DNA from: Actinernus sp. WN-2022
Taxonomy: Eukaryota; Cnidaria; Anthozoa; Actiniaria; Actinernidae
Assembly: GCA_030867875.1 (NCBI GenBank)
Contig: JAOWCC010000252.1
Coordinates: 110,802 to 174,801 of the forward strand
Direction of reading: 5' to 3'
DNA length: 64,000 bases
Shown here in pieces: positions 13,501 through 23,499 of the stretch; the stretch's first letter is position 1, and the number at the start of each line of letters is the position of its first letter. Made by a program: the position numbers and the translations under genes. The notes beneath the pieces are model-generated. The model was not told the DNA's origin. It was given only the letters and a program-made list of their open reading frames with translations, and did no database searches.

Positions 13501-16500
13501 TAAAACGTTCGCGCCAATACCCCAGCCCGGGCTGGTTCGCTCCATGTAACACAGCTCGGGAAACCTGTTGAGGCCAGCCAGGTTTGTCCGCCTCACTGCT
13601 ATTGTGGCACAATCAGTATGGTGCCACGCAATTTACTAATCATGAGTATTTGTTATAGTAATACCAGTCCTCTAGAATATAGGCCAGGATGCAATCCCCT
13701 ATACTCTTTTTCGCCAATGACTCAACAGGTTCTTTCATGTCCCGTCCACCCCTTCCCCAACCCCCCCCCCCCCCCCCCCCAACCCCCAAAATATAGATTA
13801 GTAGAGGAAGGAGACAAGGCCAGTGGCTTTACGTCCCTGTCCAATGACGTCACACAAGACCGGAACTCTACCACTAACATCACCAGGAGATAGATTATAA
13901 CTCGCATATCACACTACTTACTTATTGTAGAGATAGATGTCAGGAACCCAAACCTTGCTAGCCTCTACATTAATCGTAGTAATTCCTCCAAAGTCATTTG
14001 GATCCCAGGTCAGAAAAGCATTCTCCCAACTCTAGGAAACAGACAAGGAATTTAATAATTTAATTGTGCAGGAATTGTTACATCTAAGGGGGGATAGGTG
14101 AGTTAGATTTGAATACATTCTTAACACAGTAAAAGGCTCAAATAATTTTCTTTTCAATCAGTCATCGCTCAGATATCATTGACTGGGCAACAACTGCAAA
14201 AATAGAAATTATTCAACTTGAGGGGGGACAAAACTGTACAATTATCGAAACATTTAATCAGTGTCTTCCGGGGAGGGATTCCCTATATTGAACTGAGGGA
14301 GTGCTCGGCGCTCCTTTTAGGGGTACACATTATTATAACCGTACCTTTTAGGGTTACACATTATTATAACCGTACCTTTTAGAGGTACACATTATTATAA
14401 CCGTACCTTTTAGGGGTACACATTATTATAACCGTACCTTTTAGGGGTACAAGTTATTATAACCGTACCTTTTAGGGGATCCTGTTAGCACGAGTTAGTT
14501 ACGCAACCGAGTTGTACTTTTAAGGGGTTCAGAATTATATTTTAAAGTTTTTTTTACAACGTACACATAAGGAATCACTTTATAATTTTAATTTATACGA
14601 ACCCTTTAGGAGTCAAACCAGGAGCCCATAACCAGTAACGTCCATCTGTGCTCTATAGCTAATTATAATATAGATACGATATAGTACGCGCGCTCTGATT
14701 GGCTAAAAAGCCATGTTTTATCAGAGTATGTAACATGGTTTGTATTCTATCTCCGAACGAATACAAATCATTTTCAAACTATTTTACATGGCACATATAA
14801 AAACACGTTATTACAGGTATGGGCATCTCGTTTATTGCTATCAGTTTACATATAGTGCGAAGAACGTAACATTATTTTTTAAACAATATGAAAGATAGCT
14901 AGAGACACCTTCGAGTGGTATCAACTAACTAAACAACTCATTATATACTGCTCCTTATTCCCCAAGGTACATAACACCGTGGCACTGGCAACGCCTTAAC
15001 ACAACATACGCACACCGATGTGCATTCCAAATCGTTAGAAAATACATTTGCCGTGTTTTATTGTTTTCAACTGGCGGGTTCCTTTCATCGCGCGTGTAAA
15101 TCTATATTATAAAACAGATAAAGAAGCCTTAAATCCATGTTTTATACTATCATAAAACACTCTGGTCATTTGATACCATCGTTGTTATTTCGAGAACGGA
15201 GCCGCGAAGCGGTGATCAGCGAGCCGCGAATTGGTGAGAAGCGAAGAGAGAAGAAAGCCTCTGGTAGTTTGCGACCGTTGACTGATCGTTCCGCGCCAAT
15301 AGATTTGAACTAGGGACAAGATCTGTCCCTTCCTCCTGATTGGAGGAATATTTAATTACCTTATAGCGTTCTCTGATTGGCTATTGTCTAGTGTGTTGTG
15401 ATTGGCTCCTCGTTAATTGATCTAGTGATGTTGATTGGCACCTATCGTTAGCATGATAGTGAGAAACGGTCGCGGGCTACCAGAGGCTTTCTTCTCTCTT
15501 CCCTACTCACTACTTCGCGGCTCCGTTCTCGAAGAAAGCCTCTGGGACCAGGGTAGTCATTTGAGAACACTCGACAAATGTTGAAAGCACGCGCCTTCGG
15601 CTTGTGCTTTAACATTTCTCTCATGTTCTCAAATGCCCATCGTGTTTTATGATAGTATAAAACATGGCTAAGGCTGAGCGTATCTACACCTTGGGCTACT
15701 TTTAGATTTTCCCTCCACAAATAAATGTGTTTCCTAATTTTTTTTCCACGAATAAATGTGTTTCCTAATTATTATTTTTCCAAGAATGAATGTTTGTCTT
15801 TGTTCGAAAGAAAAACAATAACGGCGAAGATAATAGCCTGTATCGTTCATTCATGTGTTCAGTGTTAGCAAGAAGGTACATTAACTTTCTGTAAAACAAT
15901 AAAACCTGGTTCTATAGATAGCCCAAGGTTGTAATTCGCTTAGTCATAGACATAGTATGGGAGATGGACGGTAATGGGCTCCTGGTCAAACTCACTATGG
16001 TTTTTTAAACGTCCTTTAATTTATGCGTATCTTTTAGGGATCATTTGCAAAATGACCGCCGAACACCCCGTCATTTTGGTACCCTCCCCCCCCCCCCCCC
16101 CCAACCCCACTCCACTCCACCCCACCCTACCTCAGAGACATTTATTTAACCTAATCTCGTATCCAGATCCCACCCCATGTTTTTCCTTCCGTGTGACCAT
16201 GTAACATATCCTCGCTCTACAATGACCAATAATCAGTAATTGGCTTTTGCTCTTCAATTATCAATAATCGCTAATTCTAGAACCAAATTAAACAATGACA
16301 TTCTTAAAACCAGTCAAGGATAAAGATAAACAATTGTCCAAATCCGAACGGCTTAGCGTAGTGGTCGTGACGCCTGCACTACCAAGCACATGCAACACGC
16401 AAACGATTAGGAGTTCGAGCCCGAGTATAGGAGCACTCAAAAAAATGTTTCTCTCGTTTACGTACGTATACCTTCTCTTCTTGTTTACCTGTGAACTCTA

Positions 16501-19500
16501 GTTCTAGGTGCCGTGAGAACCCGTCGTTTACCCATGAACTCGTCCGATGGTTAGGGTTCGGTTTATGGTTCGGGTTAGGATTTGTCGTAGAATTACCAAT
16601 AATCGGTATTTCAAGCGTGTTTGCCATTAATTTACTGATTATTGGTAATTCTAGAGCGAGGATGCGTTGTAATAGTATACCGTAACTGATTATACCGTAC
16701 ATGGCCTTCGAATTTGGAGGATAAATGGAAATATGAGAAACGTTAGAATATCAAAGGCGCCGGGGAAACCAATTTCAACGTTGATATCTGTTGTTACAAT
16801 AAATGCCTTATGTTTCTGTTTTGGGAATCCCAAGCGGCCTTAAACTATGATACTTGACTTTGACACCAAACTTGAACTCTCCAAGTTTTAATTACCTTAC
16901 ACGTCACTTACACGTCACCTTATAAGTCACTGAAAAAAAAGCCTCACCTAGAAAATGCAATATCCTGAAAATACCTAGTTTTGCGCGGGATTTCGGGTTA
17001 CTGCTAAATTCGGTCCTTGAATAAGGTCGATGATAGCAAATGTTCTCACTAACAAGCGAGTTGTTGTTTAACCTCGAGTACCTATATATACCCCATAAAC
17101 ATACCAATTTTAAAAGCATTCAAAACGGTTTTTGCTTAAAAGATCCCTAAAAATACCAGAGCGGCAATTTCAACCCCTGAAAATATGACTGTAGACTTTT
17201 GTTTTCTACAATCAGTTGAAAAAAGAAAAATAAGAAGTAACGAGAGACAACTAATATAAATACATTGGATAAAAATAGGACGGAAGTGCGCTGAGGCTGA
17301 TCACATAGCCTAGCTGTTGGCTTTCGTTTCAACCCGTCTGCTGAAAAACGTTACAGTACACATTTAAAACAATAAAGACAAACATAAAGCAAGCATTATC
17401 GAGTCGAACTAACATGCTTTAAATGAATCGAAATGAAGCAAAAAATGTTTGTAAGAAATGATGAGCACCTCCGACCACAACATATATATTTTTGGGGGGG
17501 GGGGGGGGGGGGGTGGGGCTGCATCACACACAACATCAACTCTTACCTGCCGTATCCACAAACTTGTTTGCAGCAATTGATTCTTCTCCACCTAAGATTG
17601 AACAGTTTAAGATGAAGTCATGATATCACTTGTTGTCCATTTTGGAGGAAATTAGTTTGAGCTGTCGTGAAGGGCAAACAGGTACTGACTGACAGAAGGT
17701 CTGAGGTTAAACCAATTTAAGGTAACAAATTGAAGTGCTAGAAGCATCGCACTGGATATTTGACCTCGGAAGCCATAACTGAAAAAGATCAGAATCCTGT
17801 GATAAAGAATGCATTTTTGGACGAAAGTATTTACAGCGTTTTACATGATAAATAAACACGACTCTAGTGTTGGTCAGTATCTTTCAATATCTTCCCTTCG
17901 AGGCATTCATATATAGCATGCTCTCTTATGCAGCATTTCTGCGTCTGCGTGTGTTGCTTGCGTGTAGGCTTATGCCGCTAGTCAAACAGGCGCAACCAAC
18001 GGTAAAACTTGAAGTTCATAAAAACGAATATTCTGACGTTTTTTTAACAGATTAGATGTATTTAAACATATTTTGTTTTAAACGGCCTTTTTTTCAACTG
18101 GCAGATGAACAGCTTATTCTGCAGTGCCAGCCTAAAGCTCGTGAAGAATTTCTAAATTTTCCAGATGGAATATGTAAATGATGCAGTGATAGAGAATGAA
18201 TCAAGTCACACAAACTAAGCCGGTAGAGGGAATTGGAATATCGGCAGGCCAACAAGAAATGCTTGAAATATTTCATATTTAATTCCATTGTATAGGTGTG
18301 TCAGACAAATTTCAATACACTGCAGAATTTAATATTTTTTTAAATTTGAAAACAAAACCGAGAAATATCAGACTGCAGAATTTGCCAGCCGAGTGGTTCA
18401 GAAGAACAGATATTTTGCAGAACAGTTCGTTGGGCGTTCCTGTCTAAACCAACCTTTAAGCTTCTTTATTTTAATACAACTAAGTATTTATAGAAAAAAA
18501 TATGATTACATTTTTGTATGGCAATAACCTAACCTTTCCTACGCAATAGTCTAGTCGTTTTAATACTGGTGAGATAAGCTAATCTAATGCGAGTGCCTTA
18601 ACTAGTCTTCCGGATTAAGTTAATCAACTATTTATATATTAATTAAAGCTCTTTCTAGAAAGATAGTTGTAGATTAAAGCATGGTTTCTTTACTGTGTCT
18701 GCGTATGTTGCTTGCGTCTCTTGTGTGAACCAGGCTTTAATGTGTCTGCGTATGTTGCTTGTGCTTATGCTTGTGTTGCTATAGTGTGAACCAGGCTTTA
18801 CTGTCTTTCAACTGTATAAAGATGTCCGATATTTGAACACACACATATATAGAGATTATTACATGTTAAGAGCTTGATATCGTTTTTATTCACGAGGTTT
18901 TCGTATCATATCGCGAACGAGCGAGTCCGCGAGCGAGTAGTTGTTTATTATACATTTAAAGTGAATACATGCAATAACACAAAATTTAGCATAACAAAAT
19001 TTATTTCTAAAAGCAATAGTACAGTGAAGTGATATCGTATCACTTCACTGATATGTTTTTTATTCACGGCTTTATCACACGGATATCAACCCCAAATGTG
19101 TAATAAATATATATATATACATACTTTACTGACATGTACATACATACTGTACACGCATACTTATATACATAGTTTATTAGGTAAACCGAAGACCGAAGAC
19201 CGAAGACCCCACAAATAATTAGTAGCAGAACACTTTAAAGAAGCTTTGCGGGTATTCGGTTCCTACACATTACCTACAGCTAATAAAGTCACAAATAATC
19301 ACAGGTAGCCCAAGCTTGGGATCTGTATAATATTTAACAGCATTTGTATGGGATTTTTTAGTTTTCCATGTACAACGTAAATCTTGAATAAAACTCGACA
19401 AAAACCTATACAGTGTCTTCTTGTGTTCCTTAACTATGTCTGTGCCATGTTACAGCGAATTTCAGCAAAATTTTCCCTTAAAACCCTAACCCATACTAAG

Positions 19501-22500
19501 GAAAGACAAGGTAGGAGGCGAGACCGCTAAACTTACCTTCAAACTACTCCAATTCGGGGCGAATTTTTCTAGGTAAAACACATCCAATCGCCGTTTGCCT
19601 TCACAGGGCATCGAAGTGATAGATTTACGATGTAAATATCCCAATCAATCTGAACCAGCCGTGTTTCTCGAGTCATTAGCCCCCTCCAAGTACGACAAAT
19701 CCACTCCGTAGAACGCCATTTTATCCGTCGCCGGAAAAAGTATGGACAGCGAAGCCGTTAAACACGCGGCCGAGCCTGGGATCGAGGATATAATATAACC
19801 CTACCGGGTTACGTGTGATATTTATCGTCACGCAGTAGAGTTTATATATTCGTCGTTTGGGAATTCTCTTTCCCGCGGAGCTGAGGAGACCTACAAAATA
19901 AATCTTCAGAAATAAGTGAGTGATAGTTAATGAAGCAATTTGATGGATTTTTGGCGATTTTAGGCCTTCTTGAAGCAGTTTATTTGGCGGCGATGTTGTT
20001 GACAGTTGGCATCAAAAACTGCTTATGGTTATATTATGTCCTCGATCCCAGGCTCGGCTCAGGCTCGGCCGCGTGTTTAACGACTTCGCTGTCCATACTT
20101 TTTCCGGCGACGGATAAAATGGCGTTCTACGGAGTGGATTTGTCGTACTTGGAGGGGGCTGATGACTCGAGAAACGCGGCTGGTTCAGATTGATTGGGAT
20201 ATTTACATCGTAAATCTATCACTTCGATGCCCTGTGAAGGCAAACGGCGATTGGATGTGTTTTACCTAGAAAAATTCGCCCCGAATTGGAGTAGTTTGAA
20301 GGTATTAAGTTTAGCGGTCTCGCCTCCTACCTTGTCTTTCCTTAGTATGGGTTAGGGTTTTAAGGGAAAATTTTGCTGAAATTCGCTGTAACATGGCACA
20401 GACATAGTTAAGGAACACAAGAAGACACTGTATAGGTTTTTGTCGAGTTTTATTCAAGATTTACGTTGTACATGGAAAACTAAAAAATCCCATACAAATG
20501 CTGTTAAATATTATACAGATCCCAAGCTTGGGCTACCTGTGAAATAATGAGCAGACAACTGAAAGGAGCTTTGCGGGTATTCGGTTCCAGCTACACATTA
20601 GTCTACAGGGAACTTTTATCGCCAGGGTCTTCGTTTTAAAGATCTTTAAAACAAAGACCCCAGTTTTCTCTCTCAGCTTTATCGTAATCTAAGCTAATAA
20701 AGTCACAACTGAATAATGAGCAGACAACTCAAAGAAGCTTTGCGGGTATTCGGTTCCTACAGTCATCTATAGGGAACTTTTATCGGCGCCAGGGTCTTCG
20801 TTTTTAAAGATCTTTAAAAATCTTTAAAACGAAGGCCCCAGTTTTCTCTCTCAGCTTTATCATAATCTAAGCTAATAAAGTCACAAATAATGAGCAGATA
20901 ACTCAAAGAAGCTTTGCGGGTATTCGGTTCCTACACATTTTCTACCTGAGGGAACTTTTATCGCCAGGGTCTTCGTTTTTAAACGAAGACCCCAGTTTCC
21001 TCTCTCAGCTTTATCGTAATCTAAGCTAATAAAGTCACAAATAATGAGCAGACAACTCAGTCAAAGAAGCTTTGCGGGTATTCGGTTCCTACACATTATC
21101 TACAGGGAACTTTTTTACGAAGACCCTGGCGATAAAAGTTCCCTGTAGACAATGTGTAGGAACCGAATACCCGCAAAGCTTCTTTAAAGTTTTCTGCATG
21201 CTACTAATTATTTGTGGGGTCTTCGGTCTTCGTTTTATAGGTCTTCGTTTTATAGATACCCTAAATGTAGATCTGCAAAATCTAATATTATAACATGTCA
21301 TCTGTGTAAGTTTAAAACATAAGAATAGCCGATCCTTTTCCCATTGTTTCAATCTACATTATACAAGCACAAAGTACTTTTTCGTAAAAACATAGTACTG
21401 TTAAATATAATAGTACATAGTAGTAGTAGTAGTTGTAGTAGTAGTAGTGTTAGTAGTAGTAATAGTAGTAGCTGCAGTAGCAGCAGCAATTGTAGTAGTA
21501 GTAGCAGTAGCAGTAGCAGTAGCAGTAGTAGTAGTAGTAGTAGTGTTAGTAGTAGTAATAGTAATAGTAGTAGCAGTAGCAGCAGCAATTGTAGTAGCAG
21601 TAGCAGTAGCAGTAGCAGTAGTAGTAGTAGTAGTAGTGTTAGTAGTAGTAATAGTAATAGTAGTAGCAGTAGCAGCAGCAATTGTAGTAGTAGTAGCAGT
21701 AGCAGTAGCAGTAGCAGTAGTAGTAGTAGTAGTAGTGTTAGTAGTAGTAATAGTAATAGTAGTAGCAGTAGCAGCAGCAATTGTAGTAGTAGTAGTTATT
21801 AAATAATGTAGTAGTAGTAGCAGTAGCAGTAGTAGAGCAGCAGTAGTATATAGTAATAGAGAAGCAGCAGCAGCAACCTCGTGACCAGGGTCTTCTCGGT
21901 CAGATCCAAGATGGCGGCTACTCCGAGAGAAGACCCTGGTAAAGGCTGAACTGTCACGTATTCTGATTGGCTCTTCGGTTATGACGCAAAGGTTGCCTAA
22001 CAATGCTTTTTATTGGCCAAACGGGCTGAGACCACGGAGATGATTCGTATATAGTTTAATTATCTCAAATTTTATCAATAAAACGATTTTAAATAACCTT
22101 AAACCACGTTGTGTAGGTAGAGCAATAGATGAAGTGTATTACTGGGTAGTTTTCTGGTAAGTTTCGTCAGTGGGAAAGCCAGGAGAAGCCGTTTAACCTG
22201 AGCATGTGTTATCGATCGCTTCGCTTCAACGCTAACGGAAAATGAACGGCTTTTTAGGATTCTCTTCTAGCTTAGATACATCCTAGTAGCATTGTCGGAC
22301 ACCCTTCCACTGTTTCTTTATCCAAGTAAACTCCATTTCGAGCCGTTTAGTAGACCTGTTTTCACCACATCGTACGCCGCGTGGAAATACCGTTAATCGC
22401 ATCTCGCTCACTCCGGATTGGGATACCTATGGTTTGTAGCTTGGCCGCCATATCGGATCACATCACGTGATTAAAATCTCCAGGATTTCTGGAGATTTTT

Positions 22501-22586
22501 GGTCACGTGATTCATACTTTACCAGGGTCTTCTCTCGGAGTAGCCGCCATCTTCGATCTGACCGAGAAGGCCCTGGTCACGAGGTT

Positions 22587-22623
<37 letters not shown>

Positions 22624-23311
22624 AACTTTATTAACATGTCTTTGTTTTTAGTTTGCAGATAATTGCAGAGGACATGCGCACTAGGTTCAATACTATAAGG
22701 GGCGTAGGCAGAGTTTGAAGTTTCTAACCGCCAGGTGGTCCGTGCATGCCACCCGGCCGGCCGGAAATTTGAAAATCTAAGGTCTCTTAAAAGTGGCATT
22801 TCCTGTATTATGAAAATAAGAAACACACGCTCTTTGTTTTTCTCTTTTCTTTTCTTTATTTCATTTTTCTTCTGGCTTGGAAAAAAGAAGTTGTTTTCCT
22901 CAGGGAAAGGGGGTTCCAGAACGCCAGTACACACCGGCCACCCCATTGCCCATCGATCGGCAAGTTTAAAAACATAGCAACGTACAATGTATTCATCAGT
23001 TTCGTAATAAATCAACAGCTGTTAAATGAATTAATAGTCGTAAAACTTTATTCACAACTAATTAATTAATTACAGAGAACACGGAATCCCATGGATCTTG
23101 CATGCAAATACCAAACCACAGAAAGCTGCGTAAAGATAACCAATAATAAATTGAGATCAGCTGGAACTTACCAAGTCCACAATTTGATGTAAAGTGAGTC
23201 CTAACTTAACGACGACAGGCTGAGTCTTGTTCATAACCGGTCGCAATTCTTTTCTGTAGTTTTTGAACAAATAGTGGTGGAGTCGTGCCTCATCATTATC
23301 AATGACTCGAG
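6744..23311 (-). CDS. Alpha-type nicotinic acetylcholine receptor subunit (Cys-loop cation channel), 7 exons seen, 5' exon missing
   Basis: Exons on the minus strand are 23311-23172, 17591-17547, 14031-13922, 11733-11589, 10951-10696, 9250-9078 and 7535-6744 (stop). All have AG acceptors and GT donors, and phases join without a break. They give about 553 codons. Seen in order: N-terminal ligand-binding segment, loop D Trp, loop [10 protein letters not shown], a Cys-loop with exactly 13 residues between cysteines, loop B FGSWTYDG, vicinal cysteines [10 protein letters not shown] (the alpha-subunit mark), TM1, TM2 with Glu before the pore and Leu at 9', TM3, a long cytoplasmic loop and TM4. From the family, this is a plasma-membrane pentameric channel gated by acetylcholine. 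The pore-mouth Glu argues for cation selectivity. Exon lengths of 45 and 110 bp match those of animal receptor genes. The signal-peptide exon, expected upstream of 23320 and ending in phase 1, was not recognised. The exact subtype cannot be assigned. Confidence 0.95.
7925..8525. repeat. Minisatellite of ggctacggaaa units in the last nAChR intron
   Basis: A core of about ten 11-bp units (ggctacggaaa) at 8040-8150 is embedded in a higher-order repeat of roughly 60-70 bp. The longer unit contains catgcccggtattgcagtaa and gttacagtacgg. Repeat purity falls towards 8520. Confidence 0.9.
8760..8925. repeat. Three degenerate copies of an actgatgttttattaa unit
   Basis: The phrase ac(a/t)ctgatgttttattaa recurs at about 8803, 8848 and 8889, spaced 40-45 bp apart, each followed by an (a)cagt/agt word. 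It is intronic. Confidence 0.55.
9078..9250 (-). CDS. nAChR exon 7: TM1 end, TM2 pore helix, TM3 start
   Basis: The 173-bp exon encodes [37 protein letters not shown] and then [21 protein letters not shown]. It includes the GER motif (Glu at -1'), Thr 2', Thr 6', Leu 9' and Glu 20' of the pore helix, all typical of cation-selective acetylcholine receptors. The acceptor is cattccacag and the donor gtaatt. Confidence 0.95.
9296..9650. repeat. Dispersed repeat R2, copy 1
   Basis: It begins with a cgggaagggggtactccc block and continues through ttacgcgacccgagt, ttttaggggttcagaatta, and ends near ccaaaatgaccaccgag. It shares these words in the same order with 14262-14625. A fragment lies at 16018-16101. 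All three copies are in introns of the receptor gene. Confidence 0.75.
9651..10690. other. nAChR intron sequence without other features
   Basis: No coding signal was found. A TGACGTCA palindrome lies at about 10169. Confidence 0.4.
10696..10951 (-). CDS. nAChR exon 6: loop B, vicinal cysteines and TM1
   Basis: The 256-bp exon starts [13 protein letters not shown], which completes the Cys-loop and gives loop B. It continues to [19 protein letters not shown] (loop C vicinal cysteines, alpha-type) and the start of TM1 ([14 protein letters not shown]). The acceptor is catcatgcag and the donor gtaagt. It ends in phase 1, and GCG (Ala) is completed by the next exon. Confidence 0.95.
11311..11389 (-). 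repeat. tRNA-derived (SINE-like) segment
   Basis: In reverse orientation it has an A-box-like GCGCAGTGGTGCAGTGGTTA and, about 45 bases on, a B-box-like TGTTCGATTGG. The spacing resembles a tRNA-promoter SINE head. No foldable full cloverleaf is obvious, so it is a relic rather than a tRNA gene. Confidence 0.5.
11505..11550. repeat. Two CACAGG-family ends facing outward, 9-10 bp apart
   Basis: GGATTGGGCTGCCTGTG and CACAGGTAGTCCAATCC form an inverted pair around tcgcgcgatc. Each half resembles one terminus of the CACAGG...CCTGTG family, but the ends abut in reverse order. Confidence 0.55.
11589..11733 (-). CDS. nAChR exon 5: beta strands up to the Cys-loop
   Basis: The 145-bp exon encodes [20 protein letters not shown], then [12 protein letters not shown] and [12 protein letters not shown]. 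It contains the first cysteine of the Cys-loop; the second is the second codon of the next exon. The acceptor is ctccttttcag and the donor gtaaaa, with phase 0 at the 3' end. The 2.2-kb intron before it holds the 32-bp satellite array. Confidence 0.94.
11755..13575. mobile_element. Fold-back element whose interior is a 32-bp satellite array
   Basis: The left end (ggttacatgaggcaggctgg, 11760-11810) and the reverse complement of the right end (gttacatggagcgaaccag, 13510-13560) are related inverted repeats rich in CCGGGCTGG. Between them sits the tandem array listed separately. It is intronic, between nAChR exons 4 and 5. The borders are approximate. Confidence 0.65.
11930..13430. repeat. 32-bp tandem satellite, about 46 copies
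   Basis: The unit is gtaatcgcgatcaccgggct followed by agtccgcctatt, with alternatives cctgcctcat, tctgcctttt and cccacctatt in the last third. Variants are shuffled along the array, and blocks of 3-4 units recur as larger duplications (for example 12060-12300). The unit contains the palindrome atcgcgat. Confidence 0.95.
13922..14031 (-). CDS. nAChR exon 4: 110-bp exon with loop A
   Basis: The 110-bp exon begins [17 protein letters not shown] and runs to [11 protein letters not shown]. The acceptor is ttcctag and the donor is gtaagt. It ends after two bases of a codon, completed by T from the next exon to give Asn (LYNNVDSNKDG), a very typical receptor junction. The 110-bp size matches the conserved exon 4 of this family. 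Confidence 0.94.
14262..14625. repeat. Dispersed repeat R2, copy 2, with internal 31-bp tandem repeat
   Basis: It shares ttagttacgcaaccgagt, ttttaaggggttcagaat and ttttacaacgtacacat with 9296-9650. The ttttaggggtacacattatt-ataaccgtacc phrase is repeated about five times (14313-14475) with 31-bp period; this expansion is absent from copy 1. Confidence 0.8.
14650..15670. mobile_element. Fold-back transposon with nested inverted repeats
   Basis: The outer arms ccatgttttatactatcata (15135-15160) and its inverse at 15642-15667 enclose a second pair. This inner pair, 15188-15275 and 15450-15535, is GAGAACGGAGCCGCGAAG ... AGAAGAAAGCCTCTGGTAG and its inverse. No transposase is present. The left extent down to 14650 is based on related words (gctctgattggct, aaaacatgg) and is tentative. 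Confidence 0.7.
16018..16102. repeat. Fragment of repeat R2 ending in a poly-C run
   Basis: Atttatgcgtatcttttagg and caaaatgaccgccgaacacc match the end of R2 copy 1. It is followed by about 17 C (16085-16102). Confidence 0.65.
16208..16663. mobile_element. Short inverted-repeat element enclosing a tRNA-like core
   Basis: The left end atcctcgctctacaatgacc and following aataatcagtaatt match the inverse of the right end (16620-16663, attactgattattggtaatt region, gagcgaggat). The interior holds the tRNA-like segment at 16345-16445. Confidence 0.65.
16345..16445 (+). repeat. tRNA-like sequence (SINE head or tRNA pseudogene)
   Basis: An A-box-like GGCTTAGCGTAGTGGTCGTG is followed by a B-box-like GGAGTTCGAGCCCGAG 65-70 bases later. 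The spacing is longer than in a simple tRNA and the arms do not pair well. It is more likely a Pol III-derived repeat than a functional tRNA. Confidence 0.55.
17547..17591 (-). CDS. nAChR exon 3: 45-bp micro-exon
   Basis: This 15-codon exon reads [15 protein letters not shown]. It has an upstream cttag acceptor and a downstream gtaaga donor, with phase 0 on both sides. The final WIRQ carries the loop D tryptophan position. A 45-bp exon here is the classical size in acetylcholine receptor genes. A poly-G run lies just downstream in the intron. Confidence 0.93.
17600..19176. other. nAChR intron sequence with minor duplications
   Basis: A phrase gtgtctgcgtatgttgcttg with tgtgaaccaggcttta is duplicated at about 18695-18795, with a weaker relative near 17942. 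A short palindrome agtgatatcgtatcact lies at about 19028. No coding signal was found. Confidence 0.5.
19177..21260. mobile_element. Fold-back tandem array (about 165-bp units), split by a younger insertion
   Basis: Units contain aagaagctttgcgggtattc, ggttcctacacatt, cagggaacttttatcgccag and ctaataaagtcacaaataat. One unit starts near 19237, and four more start at about 20568, 20730, 20905 and 21064. The outer ends (accgaagaccgaagacccc at about 19185 and its inverse at about 21215) are inverted. A 124-bp palindrome closes the right side (21064-21187). Confidence 0.8.
19300..20541. mobile_element. CACAGG-family inverted-repeat element, 1,242 bp, 7-bp target duplication
   Basis: Arms of about 500 bp start CACAGGTAGCCCAAGCTTGG and are inverted around a spacer near 19800-20030. 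The flanks are AAATAAT at 19293-19299 and 20542-20548. Neighbouring array units carry the unoccupied site gtcacaaataatgagcag, so the duplication is confirmed. The right arm has an extra copy of about 11 bp near 20050. The frames inside the arms show no known domain. Confidence 0.9.
21418..21875. repeat. TAG/CAG trinucleotide tract with higher-order repeats of about 95 bp
   Basis: Almost pure trinucleotide sequence is punctuated by tagtgttagtagtagtaata and cagcagcaattgtag. These interruptions recur four times at about 93-99 bp spacing, so whole blocks have been duplicated. The long open frames across it are low-complexity artefacts. Confidence 0.93.
21879..22588. mobile_element. MITE inserted in the trinucleotide tract
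   Basis: Terminal inverted repeats of about 66 bp begin AACCTCGTGACCAGGGTCTT and contain AAGATGGCGGCTACTCC and an inner inverse AGAGAAGACCCTGGT. CAG repeats lie on both sides (gcagcagc before, gcagcagcag after), so the element has split one tract. No coding content is visible. Confidence 0.85.
22623..23171. other. Noncoding sequence between the MITE and nAChR exon 2
   Basis: A short tail of TAG/CAG repeats ends at about 22622. No gene or clear repeat was recognised beyond it. Confidence 0.4.
23172..23311 (-). CDS. nAChR exon 2: start of the ligand-binding domain
   Basis: The acceptor ends acttatatag and the donor is gtaagt. The exon is 140 bp and starts in phase 1, so one base comes from the missing first exon. 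It encodes [11 protein letters not shown], then [18 protein letters not shown] and HQIVDL. This is the N-terminal alpha-helix and first beta-strands of a Cys-loop receptor (RPV...V.V..GL.L.QI.D). It ends in phase 0 and joins the 45-bp exon as QIVDL-VEKNQ. Confidence 0.92.
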
Positions 23312-23499
23312 CTATATAAGTAAACAAAGTTATAAAGTTTAATGTTTCTGACCAAGCATGCGTGAACACTGAGGTGGTACCAGTGTACTCACAAAGGCCG
23401 CTGTTCGGAGCTGATTTTCCTGACAAAATTTCAGTGCTATGACTGCAAACTTAAATGGGCACTGTTAATCGAATTGAACCTTCAAGTTTATTTAAAACA

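Noticed and set aside
16540..16585. Telomere-like gttagggttcgg words
   Set aside because: Only two to three imperfect units, within a short inverted-repeat element.
21344..22003. Long poly-Ser, poly-Leu, poly-Val/Ala and poly-Thr frames on both strands
   Set aside because: They are translations of a TAG/CAG trinucleotide tract in different frames, with no non-repetitive coding sequence attached.
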